DNA of 64,000 nucleotides, from the NCBI GenBank assembly GCA_032209605.1, contig JASFXZ010000033.1:3217001-3281000 (forward strand). The letters run 5' to 3'. The position numbers were made by a program, and so were the translations under genes. The DNA is from Mactromeris polynyma. Lineage: Eukaryota; Mollusca; Bivalvia; Venerida; Mactridae. Under the pieces are notes generated by a model. The model made no database searches and was not told the DNA's origin. It saw nothing but the letters and a program-made list of their open reading frames with translations. Of this stretch, positions 12,401 through 26,439 are shown in pieces; within the stretch, counting starts at the first letter, position 1, and each line of letters starts with the position of its first letter.

Positions 12401-12805
12401 TTGTGCCTCTGTTCCTTAATATGTGTAACGTTTGACCTCCTTAGGTGCGTTATGTTTTGTGGATTGTTGTTTTTCCTGAGGTCTGCGTGGGGAGGTATTG
12501 TCTTGTGTATGTGGCGTTCCCCGTAGTTACGTATTCTCTCTGTTTCCTTAATGCATTAATTTATGTTGAAAGTAACTTGTTTCAATTGCTGTTACTTTGA
12601 ATTGAGCATGAAATTTGTCAGTACTTTGATCATATTAGAAATTAATACGCGATTATTCATGTAAACTCATTTGCCAAAAATGACTTAAATAATCCAGAAA
12701 AGCCGTTTTTATCAAGTTTACCATTCTACAATCGATAAATCTCTGACATGTCAGCCATTATTCTCATCAAATCTATATACAAGAGGGCTATGGTGGCCCT
12801 ATATC

Positions 12806-13726
12806 GCTCACCTGAGTACATTGCCATGTTGGCTTCAAGAGAGTCCAAGAGTGATTTCAATGATTTGACCGTGTGACCTACTGTTTGACCCGACATGACC
12901 TTTTACAATACTGGACTGGCATTTTATTAAGACAAACATTCTGATCAAGTTGTATGTAGTTCCAGTAGAAATGCAGCCTCCCGAGAATCCTCAAGGATTT
13001 TAAATCATTTGATTATGTCTCCTAGTTTTTGGCCTCAGAATACCCAGTTTCAATTTTGACCTAAATCTTATTAAGGCAAACATTTTGATCAAGTCTCATG
13101 TAGATAAATTAAAAAAGTATCCTCTGGAGTGTTAACAAGGTTTTACTATAAATGAACCCAGTGACCTAGTTTTTTACCACGTATGGCACAGTTTCGAACT
13201 TAAATCAAGTCAAAATGTGACCACTGTTGTTGTTGTTGTATTTGCGTTTTTTATCGGCGCCACCGGTTTCCCACATGGGCGACACCTCCGGTAGAATGTT
13301 AGTCGTTTTCGATTGTTGGAGGATAGTGCATGATACAGGAGATGCCCAAGTTCCAGAAGCACCCCTGGTTCTTTTACGTGCTCGATGTAAAGCATCATAC
13401 ACGTGACCTCGGTTTTTGTACTGTCAGTGATGGAGCGGGGAATCGAACCTGCGATTACTGTACCAGCGCGTTACGGATTCGCTACAGTGACTTCTGGAGT
13501 GTTTACAAGGTTTTACTTAAATTTGACATAGTGACCTACTTTTTGACCCCACATGACCCAGTTTCGAAGTTGACCTAAATTGTATTGAGACAAATATTCT
13601 GACCAAGTTTCATGCAGAGCAGGTACAATATGTTACCTCTAGAGTGTTTACAATCTAAAGTGTTTACGACGACGGACAGAGTGCGATCCCAATATCTCAC
13701 GTTGAGCACTTCATGGTCAGGTGAGC
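12806..13726 (-). mobile_element. Mollusc-type inverted-repeat element, copy in unit 4
   Basis: Ends intact. The copy is itself mosaic: A-type at its 5' diagnostic base, B-type at the two later ones. Confidence 0.63.
13223..13486 (-). mobile_element. Nested SINE, copy in unit 4
   Basis: B-type A-box-like word; otherwise as the other copies. Confidence 0.73.
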
Positions 13727-16700
13727 TAAACTCACAGGAAGGTACATGTACTATTTTCTTGAGACGATGAATATGGATGGCGGTGCTTCGAGTAGAACTT
13801 CCGGTCAAGACGATGATAGCAGAGAAACGTTAAAGCGCCTCAAAACGACGTGTAAAAATCGTTGCATATGTGTCCGTCTTAAATGTAAAATGGATTACAC
13901 AGCATAACGATCATTATTTCTACAAGAACCAAGGTCATGTAACGTCGTTGCTAAATGACTTGTGACGTTGCTTGATGTCACCGAGAATAAATATGCGAGA
14001 TGTATTTTTTCTGCCGACTCGTCCGCTTTTATTTTGATTTGAAAGATCGTCGTGCCGACACGCTTCTTTAAACTCACTGAGAGAATGAAAATGTAAGACA
14101 AAAACACATCGCATAATTTAACACTGGATTCGAATGTGTAAAGACTCACTTTGTTTCGTATGTTATCCTTTTTAATGTACCCCGTAAAAACCAACGTGTA
14201 TTACTATTTAAGCCTGTTTTAATATGCACATGGAACATAGCTTTAGTATTATTCAAGTTAATAGCTGTCAATACTTCGTTATTTCGGAATTCATGACGTC
14301 ACGCCATGCGCAGATTCGTGTTACTATGATGAATACAGTTATTTATTTATAGACTGAAAACTAGTATGTACCCGTGTAAATGTGTGTGTCTGTGTTTTGC
14401 CTTTTAATTTCGCGTGTGAATGGTATTTAAACGTTTTGATTGTTCACTTGGGTGGTCTCTTAATACAATGTCTACTGTATACGTATATTGAAATCATAGG
14501 AAATGGGGATTTTCCGTCATCGTTCCGTTGAATATCGACGATTTACGAAAACTGTTCTAAATTGAATAAATTCACATACTGTTTTTGTTTTATTGTCGAC
14601 TGTTAAATATTAACGATTGAAATATTAATAATGACAGGTAAAAAGTACAGTAAACAACATGATCAAATAATATTTCCCATACGTGAACTACTGTGCGAAG
14701 ATAAGATGTGTTTGAACAGTCGCATAGAAACAGAATTGTATCGGTTCTTAATTTTAAAAATAATGCATTAATGATTCGTGTAACTTGTGCAGAAAGTGCA
14801 ACTAGGTGACAGTTGTCAACCGCCTAATCCTGCCATTTCTGGGACAGATTGTCGAGTTTGACATGTTGATGATCCATCCTTCTGACTGTCTATACCAATT
14901 CTTTGTATACAATCTTGTATGTTCAACTCCTATATTATTTAATATACTGACATAACAAAGTGTTCTTGATAGACTATTGTGATAGTAATCTATGTCCAAG
15001 TGACATCTGTGATCTGCGGTTAGCCCCTTGCTGACAGCATTTTCAGTGCTTTGATTGTTGAAATGTACTTAAATAGCAAGCTCAAGTTTGATAGTATTAA
15101 GGATATAAGGGTATTGAAATATATTCACAATCTTAAGCATCTTTGTGAAAACTAGGCCAGGTACTTCGATATTCAAATTATGATATATCCATTACCATAA
15201 ATTATCTAAGGTGATTTTTTTCTGTTAATGTTAATAATTGTTAACTTGAAAAGTAAGTTAAAGTATGGTACACATGTACTCATGTGATTTGCAATATCTA
15301 ATTGTATTCAAAAAGTATTCAAAACATGTCTCGTATACCGATACATCACCTGTCTTATATACGACTGCCTAGAATAAAAGTATTATTTATAAATTTTGGA
15401 AAATAGAGACTTATTCCTGCAGAATTCTATGCAGAATATAGCTGCTGCACTTATAGGGCAAAGTTATATTTTGAATACTAGGTATTTTTCTTAATTCCTT
15501 ATTTTTTTCTCTACTCACTTTTCTTTGTATTTTTGTATTTACTACGTATGTTACCACCGCTCGTTTGAATCTTTGTAGATTAAAATTAGTGAAGTTTATT
15601 TTGTCGTTTCTTAGTTATTTTACTTTCATTTATATTGATGATCTTAGGGAAACTAAAGCATGCCTAAATGTCTTAATGTCAACAATGTCAAGATAATTCT
15701 CATACTCAAAAACAGACTTGAAATTTGTATACAAAGATAATTTTACATTTGAATTGCATTCCGCTGTCCATTCCTGTAGATACTGATCCTTTAATCTCAA
15801 TTCAAGCAGTTGTAAGATTTTGATTGGCATAAAAAATAATTATATTCACTTAAATGATCCAAGTTGCTGAAGTAGTATTAGGGCACTTAATCTGATATAT
15901 AGAAAAATAAACGTCACTGGACAGTTCATGTGCAAACAAAATTGGTGATGCGAGATTCAGTTGTATAACAGAATACTGACACATTTTCGCTGTGTATACA
16001 AAACACCTACCTTAATAATCTAGTGTGCACTCATAATTTTACAACTTATAAAATAATCAACTTGCCAAAAGTGAATCTCGTGATTCCGCAATATTAACGC
16101 ATGCGGAAAACGTACGAAAATGATTTTCGCCAAAGAGATAAAACAATCGAACGGATTTTTATTCAAACGTTATACAGGTTCTACATGTTGTGGTTATTAC
16201 TGATTGTTTGATTGTTGATATGTCTGTTGATATGTACGTGATGGTTGGTTTATTTTAATGATTAGTTACTGCCTACTTAGTCAATTTATGTATATATGTT
16301 GGAAATCAATGACCATATAGCGATAAGGTGTGAGGTTAGCTAGCTGTTAAATCGATTTAAACCCCCAGTATTTTTTACTGACAGTTCCAAGGCTGTAATT
16401 CGCTATATGATTGTTGTTTCTGTTTGTGTTATGAATGTTTTATGTTTTATGTTTCCCTTTCCCCTATGCAATTCTGTCACTTTATACTGTGTTCAGAGTG
16501 TTTCCTGCCCAATTTTGGCCTATTGTGGCCAGTTGTCTTGAATTGTCCTGTGAACTTTTCCATCCATTAATTCCCCCCGCCCCCTCCTTTTACTGTCCAC
16601 TTTGATTCTCTTAATTATTCCTTATGGTCTGTTGGGCCGTTCCTTGTGCCTCTGTTCCTTAATATGTGTAACGTTTGACCTCCTTAGGTGCGTTATGTTT

Positions 16701-17048
16701 TGTGGATTGTTGTTTTTCCTGAGGTCTGCGTGGGGAGGTATTGTCTTGTGTATGTGGCGTTCCCCGTAGTTACGTATTCTCTCTGTTTCCTTAATGCATT
16801 AATTTATGTTGAAAGTAACTTGTTTCAATTGCTGTTACTTTGAATTGAGCATGAAATTTGTCAGTACTTTGATCATATTAGAAATTAATACGCGATTATT
16901 CATGTAAACTCATTTGCCAAAAATGACTTAAATAATCCAGAAAAGCCGTTTTTATCAAGTTTACCATTCTACAATCGATAAATCTCTGACATGTCAGCCA
17001 TTATTCTCATCAAATCTATATACAAGAGGGCTATGGTGGCCCTATATC

Positions 17049-17969
17049 GCTCACCTGAGTACATTGCCATGTTGGCTTCAAGAGAGTCCAAGAGTGATTT
17101 CAATGATTTGACCGTGTGACCTACTGTTTGACCCGACATGACCTTTTACAATACTGGACTGGCATTTTATTAAGACAAACATTCTGATCAAGTTGTATGT
17201 AGTTCCAGTAGAAATGCAGCCTCCCGAGAATCCTCAAGGATTTTAAATCATTTGATTATGTCTCCTAGTTTTTGGCCTCAGAATACCCAGTTTCAATTTT
17301 GACCTAAATCTTATTAAGGCAAACATTTTGATCAAGTCTCATGTAGATAAATTAAAAAAGTATCCTCTGGAGTGTTAACAAGGTTTTACTATAAATGAAC
17401 CCAGTGACCTAGTTTTTTACCACGTATGGCACAGTTTCGAACTTAAATCAAGTCAAAATGTGACCACTGTTGTTGTTGTTGTATTTGCGTTTTTTATCGG
17501 CGCCACCGGTTTCCCACATGGGCGACACCTCCGGTAGAATGTTAGTCGTTTTCGATTGTTGGAGGATAGTGCATGATACAGGAGATGCCCAAGTTCCAGA
17601 AGCACCCCTGGTTCTTTTACGTGCTCGATGTAAAGCATCATACACGTGACCTCGGTTTTTGTACTGTCAGTGATGGAGCGGGGAATCGAACCTGCGATTA
17701 CTGTACCAGCGCGTTACAGATTCGCTACAGTGACTTCTGGAGTGTTTACAAGGTTTTACTTAAATTTGACATAGTGACCTACTTTTTGACCCCACATGGC
17801 CCAGTTTCGAAGTTGACCTAAATTGTATTGAGACAAATATTCTGACCAAGTTTCATGCAGAGCAGGTACAATATGTTACCTCTAGAGTGTTTACAATCTA
17901 AAGTGTTTACGACGACGGACAGAGTGCGATCCCAATATCTCACGTTGAGCACTTCATGGTCAGGTGAGC
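17049..17969 (-). mobile_element. Mollusc-type inverted-repeat element, copy in unit 5
   Basis: Ends intact; A-type. Confidence 0.63.
17466..17729 (-). mobile_element. Nested SINE, copy in unit 5
   Basis: A-type variant. Confidence 0.73.
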
Positions 17970-20900
17970 TAAACTCACAGGAAGGTACATGTACTATTTT
18001 CTTGAGACGATGAATATGGATGGCGGTGCTTCGAGTAGAACTTCCGGTCAAGACGATGATAGCAGAGAAGCGCCTCAAAACGACGTGTAAAAATCGTTGC
18101 ATATGTGTCCGTCTTAAATGTAAAATGGATTACACAGCATAACGATCATTATTTCTACAAGAACCAAGGTCATGTAACGTCGTTGCTAAATGACTTGTGA
18201 CGTTGCTTGATGTCACCGAGAATAAATATGCGAGATGTATTTTTTCTGCCGACTCGTCCGCTTTTATTTTGATTTGAAAGATCGTCGTGCCGACACGCTT
18301 CTTTAAACTCACTGAGAGAATGAAAATGTAAGACAAAAACACATCGCATAATTTAACACTGGATTCGAATGTGTAAAGACTCACTTTGTTTCGTATGTTA
18401 TCCTTTTTAATGTACCCCGTAAAAACCAACGTGTATTACTATTTAAGCCTGTTTTAATATGCACATGGAACATAGCTTTAGTATTATTCAAGTTAATAGC
18501 TGTCAATACTTCGTTATTTCGGAATTCATGACGTCACGCCATGCGCAGATTCGTGTTACTATGATGAATACAGTTATTTATTTATAGACTGAAAACTAGT
18601 ATGTACCCGTGTAAATGTGTGTGTCTGTGTTTTGCCTTTTAATTTCGCGTGTGAATGGTATTTAAACGTTTTGATTGTTCACTTGGGTGGTCTCTTAATA
18701 CAATGTCTACTGTATACGTATATTGAAATCATAGGAAATGGGGATTTTCCGTCATCGTTCCGTTGAATATCGACGATTTACGAAAACTGTTCTAAATTGA
18801 ATAAATTCACATACTGTTTTTGTTTTATTGTCGACTGTTAAATATTAACGATTGAAATATTAATAATGACAGGTAAAAAGTACAGTAAACAACATGATCA
18901 AATAATATTTCCCATACGTGAACTACTGTGCGAAGATAAGATGTGTTTGAACAGTCGCATAGAAACAGAATTGTATCGGTTCTTAATTTTAAAAATAATG
19001 CATTAATGATTCGTGTAACTTGTGCAGAAAGTGCAACTAGGTGACAGTTGTCAACCGCCTAATCCTGCCATTTCTGGGACAGATTGTCGAGTTTGACATG
19101 TTGATGATCCATCCTTCTGACTGTCTATACCAATTCTTTGTATACAATCTTGTATGTTCAACTCCTATATTATTTAATATACTGACATAACAAAGTGTTC
19201 TTGATAGACTATTGTGATAGTAATCTATGTCCAAGTGACATCTGTGATCTGCGGTTAGCCCCTTGCTGACAGCATTTTCAGTGCTTTGATTGTTGAAATG
19301 TACTTAAATAGCAAGCTCAAGTTTGATAGTATTAAGGATATAAGGGTATTGAAATATATTCACAATCTTAAGCATCTTTGTGAAAACTAGGCCAGGTACT
19401 TCGATATTCAAATTATGATATATCCATTACCATAAATTATCTAAGGTGATTTTTTTCTGTTAATGTTAATAATTGTTAACTTGAAAAGTAAGTTAAACTA
19501 TGGTACACATGTACTCATGTGATTTGCAATATCTAATTGTATTCAAAAAGTATTCAAAACATGTCTCGTATACCGATACATCACCTGTCTTATATACGAC
19601 TGCCTAGAATAAAAGTATTATTTATAAATTTTGGAAAATAGAGACTTATTCCTGCAGAATTCTATGCAGAATATAGCTGCTGCACTTATAGGGCAAAGTT
19701 ATATTTTGAATACTAGGTATTTTTCTTAATTCCTTATTTTTTTCTCTACTCACTTTTCTTTGTATTTTTGTATTTACTACGTATGTTACCACCGCTCGTT
19801 TGAATCTTTGTAGATTAAAATTAGTGAAGTTTATTTTGTCGTTTCTTAGTTATTTTACTTTCATTTATATTGATGATCTTAGGGAAACTAAAGCATGCCT
19901 AAATGTCTTAATGTCAACAATGTCAAGATAATTCTCATACTCAAAAACAGACTTGAAATTTGTATACAAAGATAATTTTACATTTGAATTGCATTCCGCT
20001 GTCCATTCCTGTAGATACTGATCCTTTAATCTCAATTCAAGCAGTTGTAAGATTTTGATTGGCATAAAAAATAATTATATTCACTTAAATGATCCAAGTT
20101 GCTGAAGTAGTATTAGGGCACTTAATCTGATATATAGAAAAATAAACGTCACTGGACAGTTCATGTGCAAACAAAATTGGTGATGCGAGATTCAGTTGTA
20201 TAACAGAATACTGACACATTTTCGCTGTGTATACAAAACACCTACCTTAATAATCTAGTGTGCACTCATAATTTTACAACTTATAAAATAATCAACTTGC
20301 CAAAAGTGAATCTCGTGATTCCGCAATATTAACGCATGCGGAAAACGTACGAAAATGATTTTCGCCAAAGAGATAAAACAATCGAACGGATTTTTATTCA
20401 AACGTTATACAGGTTCTACATGTTGTGGTTATTACTGATTGTTTGATTGTTGATATGTCTGTTGATATGTACGTGATGGTTGGTTTATTTTAATAATTAG
20501 TTACTGCCTACTTAGTCAATTTATGTATATATGTTGGAAATCAATGACCATATAGCGATAAGGTGTGAGGTTAGCTAGCTGTTAAATCGATTTAAACCCC
20601 CAGTATTTTTTACTGACAGTTCCAAGGCTGTAATTCGCTATATGATTGTTGTTTCTGTTTGTGTTATGAATGTTTTATGTTTTATGTTTCCCTTTCCCCT
20701 ATGCAATTCTGTCACTTTATACTGTGTTCAGAGTGTTTCCTGCCCAATTTTGGCCTATTGTGGCCAGTTGTCTTGAATTGTCCTGTGAACTTTTCCATCC
20801 ATTAATTCCCCCCGCCCCCTCCTTTTACTGTCCACTTTGATTCTCTTAATTATTCCTTATGGTCTGTTGGGCCGTTCCTTGTGCCTCTGTTCCTTAATAT

Positions 20901-21283
20901 GTGTAACGTTTGACCTCCTTAGGTGCGTTATGTTTTGTGGATTGTTGTTTTTCCTGAGGTCTGCGTGGGGAGGTATTGTCTTGTGTATGTGGCGTTCCCC
21001 GTAGTTACGTATTCTCTCTGTTTCCTTAATGCATTAATTTATGTTGAAAGTAACTTGTTTCAATTGCTGTTACTTTGAATTGAGCATGAAATTTGTCAGT
21101 ACTTTGATCATATTAGAAATTAATACGCGATTATTCATGTAAACTCATTTGCCAAAAATGACTTAAATAATCCAGAAAAGCCGTTTTTATCAAGTTTACC
21201 ATTCTACAATCGATAAATCTCTGACATGTCAGCCATTATTCTCATCAAATCTATATACAAGAGGGCTATGGTGGCCCTATATC

Positions 21284-22204
21284 GCTCACCTGAGTACATT
21301 GCCATGTTGGCTTCAAGAGAGTCCAAGAGTGATTTCAATGATTTGACCGTGTGACCTACTGTTTGACCCGACATGACCTTTTACAATACTGGACTGGCAT
21401 TTTATTAAGACAAACATTCTGATCAAGTTGTATGTAGTTCCAGTAGAAATGCAGCCTCCCGAGAATCCTCAAGGATTTTAAATCATTTGATTATGTCTCC
21501 TAGTTTTTGACCTCAGAATACCCAGTTTCAATGTTGACCTAAATCTTATTAAGGCAAACATTTTGATCAAGTCTCATGTAGATAAATTAAAAAAGTATCC
21601 TCTGGAGTGTTAACAAGGTTTTACTATAAATGAACCCAGTGACCTAGTTTTTTACCACGTATGGCACAGTTTCGAACTTAAATCAAGTCAAAATGTGACC
21701 ACTGTTGTTGTTGTTGTATTTGCGTTTTTTATCGGCGCCACCGGTTTCCCACATGGGCGACACCTCCGGTAGAATGTTAGTCGTTTTCGATTGTTGGAGG
21801 ATAGTGCATGATACAGGAGATGCCCAAGTTCCAGAAGCACCCCTGGTTCTTTTACGTGCTCGATGTAAAGCATCATACACGTGACCTCGGTTTTTGTACT
21901 GTCAGTGATGGAGCGGGGAATCGAACCTGCGATTACTGTACCAGCGCGTTACAGATTCGCTACAGTGACTTCTGGAGTGTTTACAAGGTTTTACTTAAAT
22001 TTGACATAGTGACCTACTTTTTGACCCCACATGGCCCAGTTTCGAAGTTGACCTAAATTGTATTGAGACAAATATTCTGACCAAGTTTCATGCAGAGCAG
22101 GTACAATATGTTACCTCTAGAGTGTTTACAATCTAAAGTGTTTACGACGACGGACAGAGTGCGATCCCAATATCTCACGTTGAGCACTTCATGGTCAGGT
22201 GAGC
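21284..22204 (-). mobile_element. Mollusc-type inverted-repeat element, copy in unit 6 (recombinant)
   Basis: Ends intact. It contains the inferred B-to-A exchange point between 21510 and 21953. Confidence 0.63.
21701..21964 (-). mobile_element. Nested SINE, copy in unit 6
   Basis: A-type variant. Confidence 0.73.
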
Positions 22205-25200
22205 TAAACTCACAGGAAGGTACATGTACTATTTTCTTGAGACGATGAATATGGATGGCGGTGCTTCGAGTAGAACTTCCGGTCAAGACGATGATAGCAG
22301 AGAAGCGCCTCAAAACGACGTGTAAAAATCGTTGCATATGTGTCCGTCTTAAATGTAAAATGGATTACACAGCATAACGATCATTATTTCTACAAGAACC
22401 AAGGTCATGTAACGTCGTTGCTAAATGACTTGTGACGTTGCTTGATGTCACCGAGAATAAATATGCGAGATGTATTTTTTCTGCCGACTCGTCCGCTTTT
22501 ATTTTGATTTGAAAGATCGTCGTGCCGACACGCTTCTTTAAACTCACTGAGAGAATGAAAATGTAAGACAAAAACACATCGCATAATTTAACACTGGATT
22601 CGAATGTGTAAAGACTCACTTTGTTTCGTATGTTATCCTTTTTAATGTACCCCGTAAAAACCAACGTGTATTACTATTTAAGCCTGTTTTAATATGCACA
22701 TGGAACATAGCTTTAGTATTATTCAAGTTAATAGCTGTCAATACTTCGTTATTTCGGAATTCATGACGTCACGCCATGCGCAGATTCGTGTTACTATGAT
22801 GAATACAGTTATTTATTTATAGACTGAAAACTAGTATGTACCCGTGTAAATGTGTGTGTCTGTGTTTTGCCTTTTAATTTCGCGTGTGAATGGTATTTAA
22901 ACGTTTTGATTGTTCACTTGGGTGGTCTCTTAATACAATGTCTACTGTATACGTATATTGAAATCATAGGAAATGGGGATTTTCCGTCATCGTTCCGTTG
23001 AATATCGACGATTTACGAAAACTGTTCTAAATTGAATAAATTCACATACTGTTTTTGTTTTATTGTCGACTGTTAAATATTAACGATTGAAATATTAATA
23101 ATGACAGGTAAAAAGTACAGTAAACAACATGATCAAATAATATTTCCCATACGTGAACTACTGTGCGAAGATAAGATGTGTTTGAACAGTCGCATAGAAA
23201 CAGAATTGTATCGGTTCTTAATTTTAAAAATAATGCATTAATGATTCGTGTAACTTGTGCAGAAAGTGCAACTAGGTGACAGTTGTCAACCGCCTAATCC
23301 TGCCATTTCTGGGACAGATTGTCGAGTTTGACATGTTGATGATCCATCCTTCTGACTGTCTATACCAATTCTTTGTATACAATCTTGTATGTTCAACTCC
23401 TATATTATTTAATATACTGACATAACAAAGTGTTCTTGATAGACTATTGTGATAGTAATCTATGTCCAAGTGACATCTGTGATCTGCGGTTAGCCCCTTG
23501 CTGACAGCATTTTCAGTGCTTTGATTGTTGAAATGTACTTAAATAGCAAGCTCAAGTTTGATAGTATTAAGGATATAAGGGTATTGAAATATATTCACAA
23601 TCTTAAGCATCTTTGTGAAAACTAGGCCAGGTACTTCGATATTCAAATTATGATATATCCATTACCATAAATTATCTAAGGTGATTTTTTTCTGTTAATG
23701 TTAATAATTGTTAACTTGAAAAGTAAGTTAAACTATGGTACACATGTACTCATGTGATTTGCAATATCTAATTGTATTCAAAAAGTATTCAAAACATGTC
23801 TCGTATACCGATACATCACCTGTCTTATATACGACTGCCTAGAATAAAAGTATTATTTATAAATTTTGGAAAATAGAGACTTATTCCTGCAGAATTCTAT
23901 GCAGAATATAGCTGCTGCACTTATAGGGCAAAGTTATATTTTGAATACTAGGTATTTTTCTTAATTCCTTATTTTTTTCTCTACTCACTTTTCTTTGTAT
24001 TTTTGTATTTACTACGTATGTTACCACCGCTCGTTTGAATCTTTGTAGATTAAAATTAGTGAAGTTTATTTTGTCGTTTCTTAGTTATTTTACTTTCATT
24101 TATATTGATGATCTTAGGGAAACTAAAGCATGCCTAAATGTCTTAATGTCAACAATGTCAAGATAATTCTCATACTCAAAAACAGACTTGAAATTTGTAT
24201 ACAAAGATAATTTTACATTTGAATTGCATTCCGCTGTCCATTCCTGTAGATACTGATCCTTTAATCTCAATTCAAGCAGTTGTAAGATTTTGATTGGCAT
24301 AAAAAATAATTATATTCACTTAAATGATCCAAGTTGCTGAAGTAGTATTAGGGCACTTAATCTGATATATAGAAAAATAAACGTCACTGGACAGTTCATG
24401 TGCAAACAAAATTGGTGATGCGAGATTCAGTTGTATAACAGAATACTGACACATTTTCGCTGTGTATACAAAACACCTACCTTAATAATCTAGTGTGCAC
24501 TCATAATTTTACAACTTATAAAATAATCAACTTGCCAAAAGTGAATCTCGTGATTCCGCAATATTAACGCATGCGGAAAACGTACGAAAATGATTTTCGC
24601 CAAAGAGATAAAACAATCGAACGGATTTTTATTCAAACGTTATACAGGTTCTACATGTTGTGGTTATTACTGATTGTTTGATTGTTGATATGTCTGTTGA
24701 TATGTACGTGATGGTTGGTTTATTTTAATAATTAGTTACTGCCTACTTAGTCAATTTATGTATATATGTTGGAAATCAATGACCATATAGCGATAAGGTG
24801 TGAGGTTAGCTAGCTGTTAAATCGATTTAAACCCCCAGTATTTTTTACTGACAGTTCCAAGGCTGTAATTCGCTATATGATTGTTGTTTCTGTTTGTGTT
24901 ATGAATGTTTTATGTTTTATGTTTCCCTTTCCCCTATGCAATTCTGTCACTTTATACTGTGTTCAGAGTGTTTCCTGCCCAATTTTGGCCTATTGTGGCC
25001 AGTTGTCTTGAATTGTCCTGTGAACTTTTCCATCCATTAATTCCCCCCGCCCCCTCCTTTTACTGTCCACTTTGATTCTCTTAATTATTCCTTATGGTCT
25101 GTTGGGCCGTTCCTTGTGCCTCTGTTCCTTAATATGTGTAACGTTTGACCTCCTTAGGTGCGTTATGTTTTGTGGATTGTTGTTTTTCCTGAGGTCTGCG

Positions 25201-25518
25201 TGGGGAGGTATTGTCTTGTGTATGTGGCGTTCCCCGTAGTTACGTATTCTCTCTGTTTCCTTAATGCATTAATTTATGTTGAAAGTAACTTGTTTCAATT
25301 GCTGTTACTTTGAATTGAGCATGAAATTTGTCAGTACTTTGATCATATTAGAAATTAATACGCGATTATTCATGTAAACTCATTTGCCAAAAATGACTTA
25401 AATAATCCAGAAAAGCCGTTTTTATCAAGTTTACCATTCTACAATCGATAAATCTCTGACATGTCAGCCATTATTCTCATCAAATCTATATACAAGAGGG
25501 CTATGGTGGCCCTATATC

Positions 25519-26439
25519 GCTCACCTGAGTACATTGCCATGTTGGCTTCAAGAGAGTCCAAGAGTGATTTCAATGATTTGACCGTGTGACCTACTGTTTG
25601 ACCCGACATGACCTTTTACAATACTGGACTGGCATTTTATTAAGACAAACATTCTGATCAAGTTGTATGTAGTTCCAGTAGAAATGCAGCCTCCCGAGAA
25701 TCCTCAAGGATTTTAAATCATTTGATTATGTCTCCTAGTTTTTGACCTCAGAATACCCAGTTTCAATTTTGACCTAAATCTTATTAAGGCAAACATTTTG
25801 ATCAAGTCTCATGTAGATAAATTAAAAAAGTATCCTCTGGAGTGTTAACAAGGTTTTACTATAAATGAACCCAGTGACCTAGTTTTTTACCACGTATGGC
25901 ACAGTTTCGAACTTAAATCAAGTCAAAATGTGACCACTGTTGTTGTTGTTGTATTTGCGTTTTTTATCGGCGCCACCGGTTTCCCACATGGGCGACACCT
26001 CCGGTAGAATGTTAGTCGTTTTCGATTGTTGGAGGATAGTGCATGATACAGGAGATGCCCAAGTTCCAGAAGCACCCCTGGTTCTTTTACGTGCTCGATG
26101 TAAAGCATCATACACGTGACCTCGGTTTTTGTACTGTCAGTGATGGAGCGGGGAATCGAACCTGCGATTACTGTACCAGCGCGTTACGGATTCGCTACAG
26201 TGACTTCTGGAGTGTTTACAAGGTTTTACTTAAATTTGACATAGTGACCTACTTTTTGACCTCACATGACCCAGTTTCGAAGTTGACCTAAATTGTATTG
26301 AGACAAATATTCTGACCAAGTTTCATGCAGAGCAGGTACAATATGTTACCTCTAGAGTGTTTACAATCTAAAGTGTTTACGACGACGGACAGAGTGCGAT
26401 CCCAATATCTCACGTTGAGCACTTCATGGTCAGGTGAGC
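25519..26439 (-). mobile_element. Mollusc-type inverted-repeat element, copy in unit 7
   Basis: Ends intact; B-type plus the private T at 26262. Confidence 0.63.
25936..26199 (-). mobile_element. Nested SINE, copy in unit 7
   Basis: B-type variant. Confidence 0.73.

Larger units (their letters stand above)
8479..12713. repeat. Tandem macrosatellite unit 3 (subtype A, 4235 bp)
   Basis: A-type at offsets 319, 762, 843, the indel and 2542, but G (B-type) at the 3539-equivalent, so its last part looks converted toward B. Private changes: G at 10028 (gctgtcagta) and G at 12020 (aatgatgag). Confidence 0.97.
12714..16956. repeat. Tandem macrosatellite unit 4 (subtype B, mosaic 5' end, 4243 bp)
   Basis: G at 13032 (A-type at offset 319), but B-type from offset 762 onward, with the 8-bp insertion, G at 15263 and G near the end. 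The A-to-B switch lies between offsets 319 and 762. Confidence 0.97.
16957..21191. repeat. Tandem macrosatellite unit 5 (subtype A, 4235 bp)
   Basis: All six diagnostic positions are A-type. It is followed by another A-like unit, which breaks the alternation. Confidence 0.97.
21192..25426. repeat. Tandem macrosatellite unit 6 (subtype A with B-type 5' end, 4235 bp)
   Basis: A at 21510 is B-type at offset 319, but the unit is A-type from offset 762 on, without the 8-bp insertion. A private G lies at 21533 (caatgttgacc). This B-to-A junction sits exactly at the place where an expected B unit is missing. Confidence 0.97.
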
